DNA of 52,322 bases. Origin: Akkermansia sp. Its GTDB lineage: Bacteria; Verrucomicrobiota; Verrucomicrobiia; Verrucomicrobiales; Akkermansiaceae. A program made the translations under genes and the position numbers. Each line of letters begins with the position of its first letter. Position 1 is the stretch's first letter. Positions 25,813 through 34,300 of this stretch are shown here, piece after piece. The notes beneath the pieces are model-generated. The model ran no database searches. It saw nothing but the letters and a program-made list of their open reading frames with translations, and was not told the DNA's origin. Where the stretch lies: positions 1 through 52,322 of the forward strand of contig JAKSOU010000010.1 in the NCBI GenBank assembly GCA_024405435.1, written 5' to 3'.

Positions 25813-26967
25813 TCAGGGTTTCACCTTGATTTTCTGGCCGATTTGCAGGCGGCGCACATCCTTGTCAGTGAAGTGGTTGATCTCCATGAGCTTCTTCAGG
25901 GGGATCTTGTACTTCTTGGCCACGGTGGCGGGGGATTCCCCCTTGGCGAGAATGTGGTAGGCGGCACCGGAATCATCGGCAGCCGGTTCGGGTGCGGGGG
26001 CGGGCTTGGGCTGTTCCACGGCCACGGGTTCGGGAGCGGGCTTGGGCTTGGGCTGCTCCACGGCCACGGGTTCCGGTGCGGGCTTGGGCTGCTCCACGGC
26101 CACGGGCTGCGGTGCGGGCTTGGTCTTCTTGTTGTTCTCGGCCAGGCTGGTGGTGGCGGTGGTGTCCTTGGCGGCGGTCTCCACGGTGGCGGGGGCGGGC
26201 TGCGCCTTCTGCGCGGTGGCGGCGGTATCGCCGGGGAAGGTTTCGCCGGGGTGCTCAATGGCAAACAATGCGCGGGCGGCGCCCTCGTTGCCCTGGGCGG
26301 TGGCGCGCTGCAGCCAGCGCTTGGCATCGATGGGGTTGGCGGGCACGCCGCGGCCGTCGCGGTAGCAGATGCCGAGCATGTACTGGGCGTCCGCCTGGTT
26401 GTTGAGCGCGGCCTTGTTGCACCACTTGAAGAATTCCTCCACGCTGACAGCGATGCCCTGCCCCTTCACATAGCAGCGGGCCAGGTTGAACTGCGCATTG
26501 GCATCACCGCCCTCCGCGGCCAGGTAGTAGCAGGCAAAGGCCTTCTGGTCGCTCTGCTCCACGCCCGTGCCGTGCGCGTACAGCACGCCCAGGTTGTTGA
26601 GCGCGGCCATATCGCCGTCCTTGGCGGCCTGGTGAAGTTTCACCACGGCGTCCTGCGCACCCGCGGGCGGCTCCGGGATGGCGAGGTCGGCGGGGATGGC
26701 GGGCGCGGGCGTGGTTTCCTGCGGGGTCACCTCCTCCGCGGTCTCGTCCTCTGCTGCTGGGCTTGGCTTCTGGGGTTCCGGCTGAGCCTGGGGTTGCTGC
26801 GCCTGTTCCGTGGCGGGTTGCGCCTGGGGCTGCTCCTGCGCGGCCTGAGGCTGTTCCGCCGGGGCGGTTTCCTTCTGGGAGCTGTTGTCGTCCCCGCAGC
26901 TGCAAAGCAGTGCGGCGGCAGCCAATCCCAATCCGGCTGCAAGGGCCTGTGTGCTATGTTTCATCAT
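25813..26967 (-). CDS. Lipoprotein with Sel1 repeats and C-terminal LysM domain
   Basis: A 384-residue envelope protein. A leader ending in LLCSC (Cys near residue 21) suggests lipidation. A Gln/Pro/Glu-rich region follows, then at least three Sel1-type helical repeats (ALNNLGVLYAHGTG, AQFNLARCYVKGQG, AQYMLGICYRDGRG), then a Pro-rich stalk with near-exact PEPVAVEQPKP repeats, and a LysM module at the end (ILAKGESPATVAKKY to QIGQKIKV). LysM binds peptidoglycan and Sel1 repeats bind proteins, so it likely tethers a complex to the wall. The start is ATG 26967 or 26964. A TTGACA/TAACGT promoter lies upstream. Confidence 0.85.
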   Translation of the reverse strand: MMKHSTQALAAGLGLAAAALLCSCGDDNSSQKETAPAEQPQAAQEQPQAQPATEQAQQPQAQPEPQKPSPAAEDETAEEVTPQETTPAPAIPADLAIPEPPAGAQDAVVKLHQAAKDGDMAALNNLGVLYAHGTGVEQSDQKAFACYYLAAEGGDANAQFNLARCYVKGQGIAVSVEEFFKWCNKAALNNQADAQYMLGICYRDGRGVPANPIDAKRWLQRATAQGNEGAARALFAIEHPGETFPGDTAATAQKAQPAPATVETAAKDTTATTSLAENNKKTKPAPQPVAVEQPKPAPEPVAVEQPKPKPAPEPVAVEQPKPAPAPEPAADDSGAAYHILAKGESPATVAKKYKIPLKKLMEINHFTDKDVRRLQIGQKIKVKP

Positions 26968-27020
26968 CTTGGAATTTGGTTCGGCGGGTTGCGGCCGTTG
27001 AATTCCGCCACCCGCACGAT

Positions 27021-27049
27021 ACGTTAGCACCGCTGCAACGGCGTGTCAA
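27021..27049 (-). promoter_or_regulatory. Promoter of the Sel1/LysM gene
   Basis: TTGACA (27049-27044), a 17-bp spacer and TAACGT (27026-27021), with a predicted leader of about 47 bases. Confidence 0.55.
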
Positions 27050-27280
27050 GAAATCATTTCAGTTTAGCGAAAGAAAATGCCGGTCAAACGCTCCAAACCC
27101 CGCCAGCGGCATGCCGATATGAAGGCAAACATACGAAAGGGAGGCGCCGTGGCGCGGCGTGCGCGAAACGGCGGCAGCGGGATGATACGGCGCGGTTCTG
27201 TATGTGGCGCGGTATGGGCGTTGCCGCTTGAAAAATTGACATTGCGCCAAAAATTTTTGCAATTTTCTTATGAAAAAGAC

Positions 27281-27309
27281 TTGCCAACATGAATCAAGCG
27301 TGTTACATT
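27281..27309 (+). promoter_or_regulatory. Promoter of the orphan HTH gene
   Basis: TTGCCA (27281-27286), a 17-bp spacer and TACATT (27304-27309). The in-frame ATG at 27289 lies inside the promoter, which favours ATG 27337 as the start. Confidence 0.6.
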
Positions 27310-27336
27310 TCGCGCGGCGATATTCGCCTTAACGTT

Positions 27337-27744
27337 ATGGCTAGAACTCATACGACCTATACAGCAGAAGAGAAGAAGCAGATTATCTGCAGCATTCTCG
27401 CCAAGAAAACCAGCATCCAGAAGATTGCCAAGGAGAAGAGCATTGCTCCCACCCTCGTCTCCCTTTGGAAGAAGCAGGCGGAGGACGCCATCTTCGCGCG
27501 CTTCCAGCCCCAGCCCCGCGGCCGCCGCAAGGCCACCGCAACCAAGGCTGATGCGAAGGCCAGCGTCCACGCCTCCCGCCTGGAGGCCCGCAAGGCCAAG
27601 GCACGCGCCAAGCGCCTGGAAAACAACCTGAAGGCCGCCCGCGAGCGCATCGCCGTCCTGGAGGAGGGTGTGCGCAAGCTCATCGAGGGCATGGGCTGCC
27701 GCATGGTGAAGGCCCACCGCCCGCGCCGCGCCAAGAAGGCGTAA
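27337..27744 (+). CDS. Orphan transposase-type (IS3 OrfA-like) HTH protein with basic coiled-coil tail
   Basis: A 135-residue basic protein. Residues 8-50 match the helix-turn-helix of IS3/IS911 OrfA (YTAEEKKQII, then TSIQKIAKEKSIAPTLVSLW). This is followed by an Arg/Lys/Ala-rich segment and a heptad-like coiled coil (LENNLKAARERIAVLEEGV). No OrfB integrase, no -1 frameshift signal and no terminal inverted repeats are visible nearby. It has its own promoter and is followed by strong hairpins, so it looks like a stand-alone, possibly domesticated DNA-binding protein. The role is unknown; nucleoid-associated or regulatory are the best guesses. Confidence 0.75.
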   Translation: MARTHTTYTAEEKKQIICSILAKKTSIQKIAKEKSIAPTLVSLWKKQAEDAIFARFQPQPRGRRKATATKADAKASVHASRLEARKAKARAKRLENNLKAARERIAVLEEGVRKLIEGMGCRMVKAHRPRRAKKA

Positions 27745-27753
27745 GGCACGGGT

Positions 27754-27865
27754 GCCGCCAGCCCGCACGGCCGGGGTTCCACCCGCAAGGGCCGTGCGGC
27801 GGCGTGCAACTTCCCCGCCGATTGTGTCATCACCCCAAAAGGGGGTGGCGCATCGGCGGGTTTTT
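27754..27865 (+). terminator. Two consecutive hairpins, the second an intrinsic terminator
   Basis: Hairpin 1: CGCACGGCC (27764-27772) pairs with GGCCGTGCG (27790-27798), extended by GCCGC/GCGGC across a bulge. Hairpin 2: CCCGCCGAT (27814-27822) pairs with ATCGGCGGG (27852-27860), with an inner CACCCC/GGGGTG stem, followed by five T's. The second is a good terminator; the first may be a structured 3' UTR or small RNA. Confidence 0.7.
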
Positions 27866-27940
27866 AGGCATAGTATACAGCGTTCCCGGTTGGCGGGGCA
27901 TGGTGGGTCCATGCACGCCGGCCCCGCAGCAATTTTCAAC

Positions 27941-30166
27941 ATGAACACCAAGATGAACCAGTGGATGCGCCGCGCGCGCACAGTGGGCGCCGTGGCCGCC
28001 ATGGCTTTCGGCGTGATGGCACCGGCCGTGCAGGCCGCTCCCGACTACGACCAGATAGGCAAGATATTCTCCGGCCTGATACAGGGCTCTCACGTGAGCC
28101 ACGCCCTGTTCACGCAGGACATGTACACCAAGTTTTTCCTGAACTACATCCAGATGCAGGACCCGCAGCACCTGTTCCTCACGCAGCAGGACGTGGACGC
28201 GCTGTACGAGCAGTACGGCAGCACGTTCGGGGACTACCTGGTGACGGGCGAGACCACCAAGCTGGCGGAGGCGCTCTACGGCGTGTTCCAGGAGAAGGCG
28301 CTCAACCGCATCGGCCAGGCGGAGAAGATGATTCAAGGGATGAACGGCAAGCTGCCCGCCTTCGATTCCGACCGCTCCATCCCCCGCACCCGCCGCAAGC
28401 TGCCCCGCGCCAAGGACGACGCCGAGCTGGACCAGGTGTGGCGCGACCAGGTGGAGGACATGCTGCTCTCCGAGGTCAGCCGCCGCGAGAACATGGCCAA
28501 GCTGGCCGCCGCCAAGGGCAAGCCGGACCCCAACGCCAACGAGATGGGCGTGCACGAGAAGATGCTGGCGCGCCTGAAGCGCATGCGCTCCGACTACGCG
28601 GAGGTGGACCGCGAGGACATGGTCTCCTACCTGCTCAACGCCGTGGCCCGCGTGTACGACCCCCACAGCGACTACATGGGAGCGCGCGAGGAGCAGCGCT
28701 TCAAGGACATGCTCAAGGCCTCCATCGTGGGCATCGGCGCACGCCTCAAGGCGGACGACGACGGCTCCACCACCATTGAGGGTATCGTCAAGGGCGGCCC
28801 CGCCGCCAAGAGCGGCCAGCTCAAGCTCGGCGACCACATCGTGGCCGTCTCCGAGGACGGCGAGAACTGGACGGACATCATGTTCCTGAGCATCGACAAG
28901 GTGGTGGACCGCATCCGCGGCAAGGCCGGCCAGCCCATCAGCATGCGCGTGCAGGATGCCGACACCGGGGAGGCGCACGTGGTCACCATCACGCGAGACG
29001 TTGTTCCCATGTCCGAGGAAATGGCCAGCGGCAAGATTGTGGAAATGAAGGCCAAGGACACCGCGGGCGCCCCCGCCACCTACAAGCTGGGCATCCTCAC
29101 CCTGCCCTCCTTCTACATGGACCTGGACGCCAACGAGGTGCACTGCGCCGCGGACGTGAAGCGCATCCTGGGCCGCATGATAGAGGAAGGCGTGCAGGGC
29201 CTGGTGGTGGACCTGCGCTTCAACGGCGGCGGCTCGCTGGAGGAGGTCCGCAAGATGGTGGGCCTCTTCACCGGGGCCGGCCCCGTGGTGCAGGTGAAGG
29301 ACTCCCGCAACAACGTGGAGCGCATCACCGTGAGCGGCAAGCCCATGTTCAACGGCCAGGTGGTGGTGCTCACCAACAAGCTCAGCGCCTCCGCCTCCGA
29401 GATTTTCGCCGGAGCCATGGCGGACTACGGCCGCGCACTCATCGCGGGCGATCCCACCACCTTCGGCAAGGGCACCGTCCAGCTCCCGCGCGACCTCGCC
29501 GCCTTCATGCCCTACTTCTCACGCCAGGAGGGCTGCGGCCTCATCAAGGTCACCACCCAGAAATTCTACCGCATCGGCGGCGCCTCCACCCAGCTCAAGG
29601 GCGTGGCCAGCGATATCGTCATCCCCTCCGTCACACAGGGCTTCCGCATCGGCGAGGGCGAGCAGGACTACGTGCTCCCCTACGATGAAATCCCCTCCGC
29701 AGGCGGATACGTCAAGAGCGACCGCATCGCCCGCATCCTCCCCGCCCTGCAGGAGAAGAGCCGGGCCCGCATGAAGCAGGAGAAGGACCTCCAGTACTAC
29801 CAGGAGGACGCCGACCGCGCCAACAAGCGATACGAGGAGAACTCCGTCTCCCTCAACAAGCAGAAGCGCCAGGACGAGAACAACACCCTGCTGGAGCGCA
29901 AGAAGGCCATCGATGCCGAGCGCAAGGTGCGCTATGAGAAAATGGCCAAGCAGGACGAGAAGGACCTGGTCATCTACCGCCTCAACCTGGAGGACGTGGA
30001 GGCAGAGAAGCTGCCCCTCGCCACCAAGGAGGACAAGGACAAGTTCATGGACATGGCCGACGACCCGGAGGACGAGCTGGTGGAAACCCCGGACTTCCCC
30101 TCGGACATCGATCCCGTCCTGCGCGAATCCCTGCATATCGTCAAGGATATGATTGATATCCCGTAA
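27941..30166 (+). CDS. prc: Carboxy-terminal processing (tail-specific) protease, S41 family
   Basis: A 741-residue exported protease of the Prc/Tsp type that cleaves periplasmic proteins from their C-termini. Order: signal peptide (residues 1-31, ending AVQAA), an N-terminal helical region (residues 40-210), a PDZ domain around residues 260-340 (GIVKGGPAAKSGQLKLGD), the S41 core with the catalytic Ser in LSASASE and Lys in FGKGTVQ, and a long Lys/Glu-rich C-terminal domain. ATG 27941 gives a proper signal peptide; the frame is open further upstream but crosses the terminator. No Shine-Dalgarno is present. Repeat copy B begins right after the stop. Confidence 0.92.
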   Translation: MNTKMNQWMRRARTVGAVAAMAFGVMAPAVQAAPDYDQIGKIFSGLIQGSHVSHALFTQDMYTKFFLNYIQMQDPQHLFLTQQDVDALYEQYGSTFGDYLVTGETTKLAEALYGVFQEKALNRIGQAEKMIQGMNGKLPAFDSDRSIPRTRRKLPRAKDDAELDQVWRDQVEDMLLSEVSRRENMAKLAAAKGKPDPNANEMGVHEKMLARLKRMRSDYAEVDREDMVSYLLNAVARVYDPHSDYMGAREEQRFKDMLKASIVGIGARLKADDDGSTTIEGIVKGGPAAKSGQLKLGDHIVAVSEDGENWTDIMFLSIDKVVDRIRGKAGQPISMRVQDADTGEAHVVTITRDVVPMSEEMASGKIVEMKAKDTAGAPATYKLGILTLPSFYMDLDANEVHCAADVKRILGRMIEEGVQGLVVDLRFNGGGSLEEVRKMVGLFTGAGPVVQVKDSRNNVERITVSGKPMFNGQVVVLTNKLSASASEIFAGAMADYGRALIAGDPTTFGKGTVQLPRDLAAFMPYFSRQEGCGLIKVTTQKFYRIGGASTQLKGVASDIVIPSVTQGFRIGEGEQDYVLPYDEIPSAGGYVKSDRIARILPALQEKSRARMKQEKDLQYYQEDADRANKRYEENSVSLNKQKRQDENNTLLERKKAIDAERKVRYEKMAKQDEKDLVIYRLNLEDVEAEKLPLATKEDKDKFMDMADDPEDELVETPDFPSDIDPVLRESLHIVKDMIDIP

Positions 30167-30234
30167 GGATTTACGATTGACGATTTACAATTTACAATTT
30201 GGAGAGTTAGGCGCGGCTTCGCCGCGCGGGAATT
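30167..30234 (+). repeat. Composite intergenic repeat, copy B (short form)
   Basis: Begins at the base after the prc stop. Heptamers ATTTACG, ATTGACG, ATTTACA, ATTTACA, linker TTTGGAGAGTTA, and hairpin GCGCGGC-TTC-GCCGCGC then GGGAATTTT. The final T's mean it could terminate prc transcription. Confidence 0.75.
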
Positions 30235-30257
30235 TTCGAGGGATATTGCAAAAAGGA

Positions 30258-30286
30258 TTGAACAGGCGGGTCAAAAACGGTATCAT
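30258..30286 (+). promoter_or_regulatory. Promoter and possible operator of the GNAT toxin-antitoxin pair
   Basis: TTGAAC (30258-30263), a 17-bp spacer and TATCAT (30281-30286). An imperfect inverted repeat, AACAGGCGGGT (30261-30271) and AACCCTGTT (30287-30295), spans the promoter and could be the site of autorepression. Confidence 0.5.
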
Positions 30287-30295
30287 AACCCTGTT

Positions 30296-30541
30296 GTGAA
30301 GGCGATTGAGAAAAGACGGCGATCAGCGGCGGCGAAGGCTCGTCCCCGCAAGGGGCGCTCTGTGGCCGTGAAAATCGTCAAGAAGAACAACGGCAAAAAG
30401 TTGATTATCGCCTCCGATTGGATGCACCTGACAAGACCGGATGTTGACCTCGTTGTCGGGCAAATCAACAATCCCCCGGCTCCCTCCGCGGGGTTGAAGA
30501 GTGTCGAGCCCCTTTACAGCTCGATTCTTCAGCTGGATTAG
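30296..30541 (+). CDS. Putative antitoxin partner of the GNAT toxin, N-terminus unlike known ribbon-helix-helix antitoxins
   Basis: An 81-residue protein from GTG 30296, about 3 bases after the predicted transcript start. The first 35 residues are very basic (EKRRRSAAAKARPRKGR, VKIVKKNNGKK). The C-terminal part contains NNPPAPSAGLKS followed by LYSSILQL, similar to the NPPxPNxxL tail with which TacA/AtaR-type DUF1778 antitoxins neutralise their GNAT toxins. I cannot see a ribbon-helix-helix fold before it. The gene ends 2 bases before the acetyltransferase. The call as antitoxin is inference from position, size and the tail motif. Confidence 0.6.
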   Translation: MKAIEKRRRSAAAKARPRKGRSVAVKIVKKNNGKKLIIASDWMHLTRPDVDLVVGQINNPPAPSAGLKSVEPLYSSILQLD

Positions 30542-30543
30542 CC

Positions 30544-31041
30544 ATGGCGTTCGGCTTCAGATACCTTGGTGAGAATGCGCTCCTTCCCGGCTCGTTTGAT
30601 TGCGGGGTGCCGGAGCTCAACGAATTCCTGCAGGATGACGCCCGCCGTTTCGTCAAGCAGGGGCTGAGCGCTGTCCGACTGCTGGTCGATATGGATAACG
30701 AACAGGTAGCCGGGTTTTATGCCATTTCCCCGCTGAGCGTGGAGGCTGGCAGGCTTTCCGATGCACAGCGCGCGGCGTACAATGTGGCCTTCCCCATACC
30801 GGCTTGGCTTGTGGGACGCCTTGCCGTCGACAAAAGATACCAGCAACGCCACTTGGGTGCGGCGCTTCTGCTCGATGCCATGAACAATATCCGCAAGCGC
30901 TCGGCTCATGGAGCCGGTGCCCTTTTCATCGTGGATGCGAAGAATAAAAAGATAAAGGCGTTCTACAAGAAGTACGGCTTTACCTCCTTGCATTCATGCG
31001 CGCTGCGCATGTTCCGTCCCATCGACCATCCGGAATCCTAA
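30544..31041 (+). CDS. GNAT acetyltransferase, TacT/AtaT-like toxin
   Basis: A 165-residue GNAT protein of the kind that acetylates aminoacyl-tRNA and halts translation. Features match the toxin subgroup: an N-terminal FDCGVPELNEFLQDDA, central VAGFYAISPLSVE, acetyl-CoA loop in QQRHLGAALLLDAM, and the conserved Tyr in AFYKKYGF near residue 142. It lies 2 bases behind the basic partner gene, the usual antitoxin-toxin order. The pair sits between copies of the composite repeat, suggesting an inserted module. A metabolic GNAT is a less likely alternative. Confidence 0.82.
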   Translation: MAFGFRYLGENALLPGSFDCGVPELNEFLQDDARRFVKQGLSAVRLLVDMDNEQVAGFYAISPLSVEAGRLSDAQRAAYNVAFPIPAWLVGRLAVDKRYQQRHLGAALLLDAMNNIRKRSAHGAGALFIVDAKNKKIKAFYKKYGFTSLHSCALRMFRPIDHPES

Positions 31042-31164
31042 TCCCCGCTTCCCCTGGTACACGCCGCCGGACGGCGGTGTGGGCCGGTGTGGGCGTGCGT
31101 ATCCAACCACCCTCGCACCCACCATCCCCCCAAATCCCGCGCCTACTGGCGCGCCACCCCCATC

Positions 31165-31260
31165 TCCCCGCGCGACCACCGCCGCGCCTTACTTTCCAAA
31201 TCGCTTGCCTCAGCGTAGCTTTAGCGAAGACGGGTAAATTGTAAATCGTAAATTGTAAAT
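31165..31260 (-). repeat. Composite intergenic repeat, copy C (long form, inverted)
   Basis: On the minus strand it reads as ATTTACA/ATTTACG heptamers, then a middle module of about 32 bases (CGTCTTCGCTAAAGCTACGC, TGAGGCAAGC), linker GATTTGGAAAGTA and a GC hairpin related to that of copies A, B and D. The middle module is shared only with copy D. Its heptamer end abuts the -35 box of the giant gene. Confidence 0.75.
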
Positions 31261-31264
31261 CCCC

Positions 31265-31292
31265 TTGACTTTTCAATTCTGAACACTATAAT
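31265..31292 (+). promoter_or_regulatory. Promoter of the giant PEP-CTERM gene
   Basis: TTGACT (31265-31270), a 16-bp spacer and a perfect TATAAT (31287-31292). Predicted leader about 67 bases. Confidence 0.7.
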
Positions 31293-31365
31293 ACGCGCGA
31301 ACGCGTGTCATCACGCGCACACGCTTGAATATACGCTCGTCATTCCAAACTTTTACCACACCATC

Positions 31366-34300
31366 ATGAAAAAGACCCCATTCCTTTCCTGCATCCTCTC
31401 CGCATTGCTCGCCAGCGCAGCTATTCCGCAGGCTAGGGCAGATAACTACTTGAGTCAAAGTTACTACATGTACGGCAATGAAGTGTGGAACCTTGGAGGA
31501 CAAAATACGAAATTTGGTCCGTTTGGTTTGTATGTGAAGGGTGAGGGGAATGTTATCAAGAACGGCTCAATAGAAGGAGGTTTTGCCAAAATTGCCAATG
31601 GTGCGCTGACTATGAACTCCGACATGTCAGTTACATATACGGCTATGCATCTGCAGGGAGCTGCCACGCTGGACTTGGGGAACCAGTACCGCTCCTTTGA
31701 AATGTACGTGAATGGTACGGGAAACAAATTGCAGAACGGTTCCTTCGTCGGCAAACTATACATGGCGGAGAACAGTGTCCTGACCTCCGACAGCGGGATG
31801 TGCAGCTGGAACGGACCTGAGCTCATTGAGATGAAAAACGGCTCCACGTTGAATATGGTCACGGGGCATGATGTGTGGATCAACAACCTCAACGCGCTCA
31901 GGGTGAACGGACAGGCAACCATCAACAACGCCTTCCTTCGCGTGCGCTCCGTCCTGTCGCCCGGTCGCGAGTACACGCTGGGCAACGGCGTGCAGAATCT
32001 GAATGGAAGCGGAACTTTCTTCGTACTCACCGGCGATGACCGCTGGGATCATTTCAATCTCGACGGCTACACCGCGAACTTCGACATCATCGTGTGGGAA
32101 TCGGTCGATCCTGCGGATATTCTCATCAGGAACGGCAAGATAAACAAGTACGTGCAAATCCGCGATACCTACGATGCCCGCAAGTACTGCACGCTCAATC
32201 TGGAAGATGTGGAAATTCAACGCTACGCGGTATTCTCCGTAGGTGTCGGGGCGTCGCTGGTTATGAAGAATGGCACGACGGCAGCGGGGGGTGCCACCTT
32301 CAACTTAGGTGAAAGGGCATCGTTGACTATGCAAAATGGCACGACGGTAGCGGGGGGTGCCACCTTCAACTTAGGTGATAGGGCATCGCTGACTATGCAG
32401 AGTGGCGCGACGGTAGCGGCGGGTGTTGCCTTCAACTTAGGTGAAAGGGCATCGCTGACTATGCAGAGTGGCGCGACGGTAGCGGCGGGTGTTGCCTTCA
32501 ACATGAGGAATGGATCGACACTGGACCTGGGCGGGCATGCAATCTCGCTGTCCCAGATCACCCTTGCGAGCGGTGCGACGGCCACGGTGAGCAACGGGGA
32601 GATTGGCATACCGGGTGGCGGGGATTCGGAGATGCCCTACACGCTGAAGTTCGGGAATTCAGGTAACAAGCCCTCATATATCGAGGGCAACAACGTCAGG
32701 CTCGACCTGGAAGGGGATGTCAAGTTCGCCACGAACCAAAAAACCCGCTTTCTGGTGCACGGGGACTACCTAGACAATCCGACCCGCCCGGTGAGCCTGG
32801 ACGTGGTGGCCGATGGCCAGTTTCTCCTCGGCGATGCCAAGGATGGGCAGGGGGGCAGCATAACCAGGCGCCTCTATGGCAAAGTGAACATCTCCCACAA
32901 GGGCCAGACCCGCATCGACTCGACAACGTTCGATGTGGATGTGACCGGCTACAGGTTGATGGGCGACCTGACGGCGACGATGAACGGCTGCGCAATCGCA
33001 ATCGGCCCGGTCGGCTTCGAGAATGACGGAACCACCCCCGGCGGCACAGTCAGCGTTGAGGATGCGGATGAAATCAAAGTCACCTCCTTCATTGGGCAGA
33101 GCATGACGCTTTATGCGAGCGAATCTGTGCAGCTGACGGGGAACGGCAGGGCGTTCGGAAACAATACCGGTACGACGGCAGTCGCCAATCTGGGGACAGG
33201 AGCCAAACTGGTGATAGGCGGTGCACGGGGGAAGAACCCGAACATCAATTTCCAGGCCAACCTGAGTGCGCACAGCATCGAGTTGACGGGGCAGAACATC
33301 AGCGGCACGGGAGTCTACGGCGACGCGCGCGACGGCGCGACCTTTGTGGAGTTCGCAGACAGTTGCACCATCAACGCCACGGGCACCATCGGCATCAACG
33401 AGGGGTTCAAGGGCGGGGCGCTGAAGGTGGAGGGCGGCGGCAACGTGGTGCTGGACCTGCTGGGAAAGGAGGGGGCAACCCTTTCAAGCGCGGTTGTCAC
33501 CTCCCACACGGGAGATGTTGTCATGCGGTCGTTCACGGGCGGCACCTTGAAGGCGAAAGCCAATGGCGCCCTGATTGTCGGCCGTGACAGCGCAAGCGGT
33601 TATCCCCTGTCCGTCACGGGCCTTCCGGCGGGCGGGAACGTGGCGGCAAGCGGGATTCCCGCCTGGGACGGCCCCCAGCAGCACGCCGTGGAGCTTGAAG
33701 GAGCCAGCGTCAATATCAAAGGCTCGCTCAGCGCCAGTTCAAACGCGGACTACATCAAGAGCACCACCGGGGATATCACGATTGGCGGGAACTTGAGCGC
33801 CGGCGTGTCCAGCACGCTGGAATCGGCAAAAAATATCACCATCGGTGGCAATGTGACGGGCGGCGCGCTGGAGGCCGCGGCGGTCCAATCCATCTCGATG
33901 CAGAACATCGGCATCGGCGCCAAGGATGCGTTGCTGACGGCAACGAACGGCAGCATCACGGCGGGCAACTTCACCGGCGGCACCCTGAAGGCGAATGCCA
34001 AGGCGGCCCTGACCTTCAACGGGGCTGTGGAGGCATCCGGCGCCGGCAAATGGCAACCCGCCGCGGGTGGCACCGCCCCGTACGCCGTGGTGCTGGAGGG
34101 CGGAAGCGTGAGCATCGGCGGCAATCTCGCCGTCGGCTCCGGCAAGGACTACATCAGGAGCACCGCCGGGGACATTGGGATTACCGGGACGTTGAACGCC
34201 AATGACTCCAGCACGCTGATTTCCGCGGCGAACATCACCGTGGGCGGCAACGTGACGGGCGGCGAACTGACGGCCACGGCGGCGCAATCCATCTCGATGC

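Larger units (their letters stand above)
31042..31365. other. Intergenic region carrying repeat copy C and the promoter of the giant surface gene
   Basis: This 324-base gap holds a wobble-paired hairpin after the GNAT stop (about 31060-31081, CACGCCGCC with GGCGGTGTG), a C-rich stretch without a gene (31090-31160), repeat copy C (31165-31260) and a promoter (31265-31292). The remaining 73 bases before the ATG at 31366 are a leader without a Shine-Dalgarno sequence. Confidence 0.7.

Noticed and set aside
27830..29143. A 437-residue minus-strand open frame opposite the tail-specific protease
   Set aside because: GC-rich codon bias opens the antisense frame; His/Val/Leu-rich composition with no domain, while the plus strand encodes a complete S41 protease.
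32263..32526. Possible CRISPR array (regular 66-bp repeats)
   Set aside because: Repeats are contiguous without spacers, lie in frame inside a coding sequence and have no cas genes nearby.
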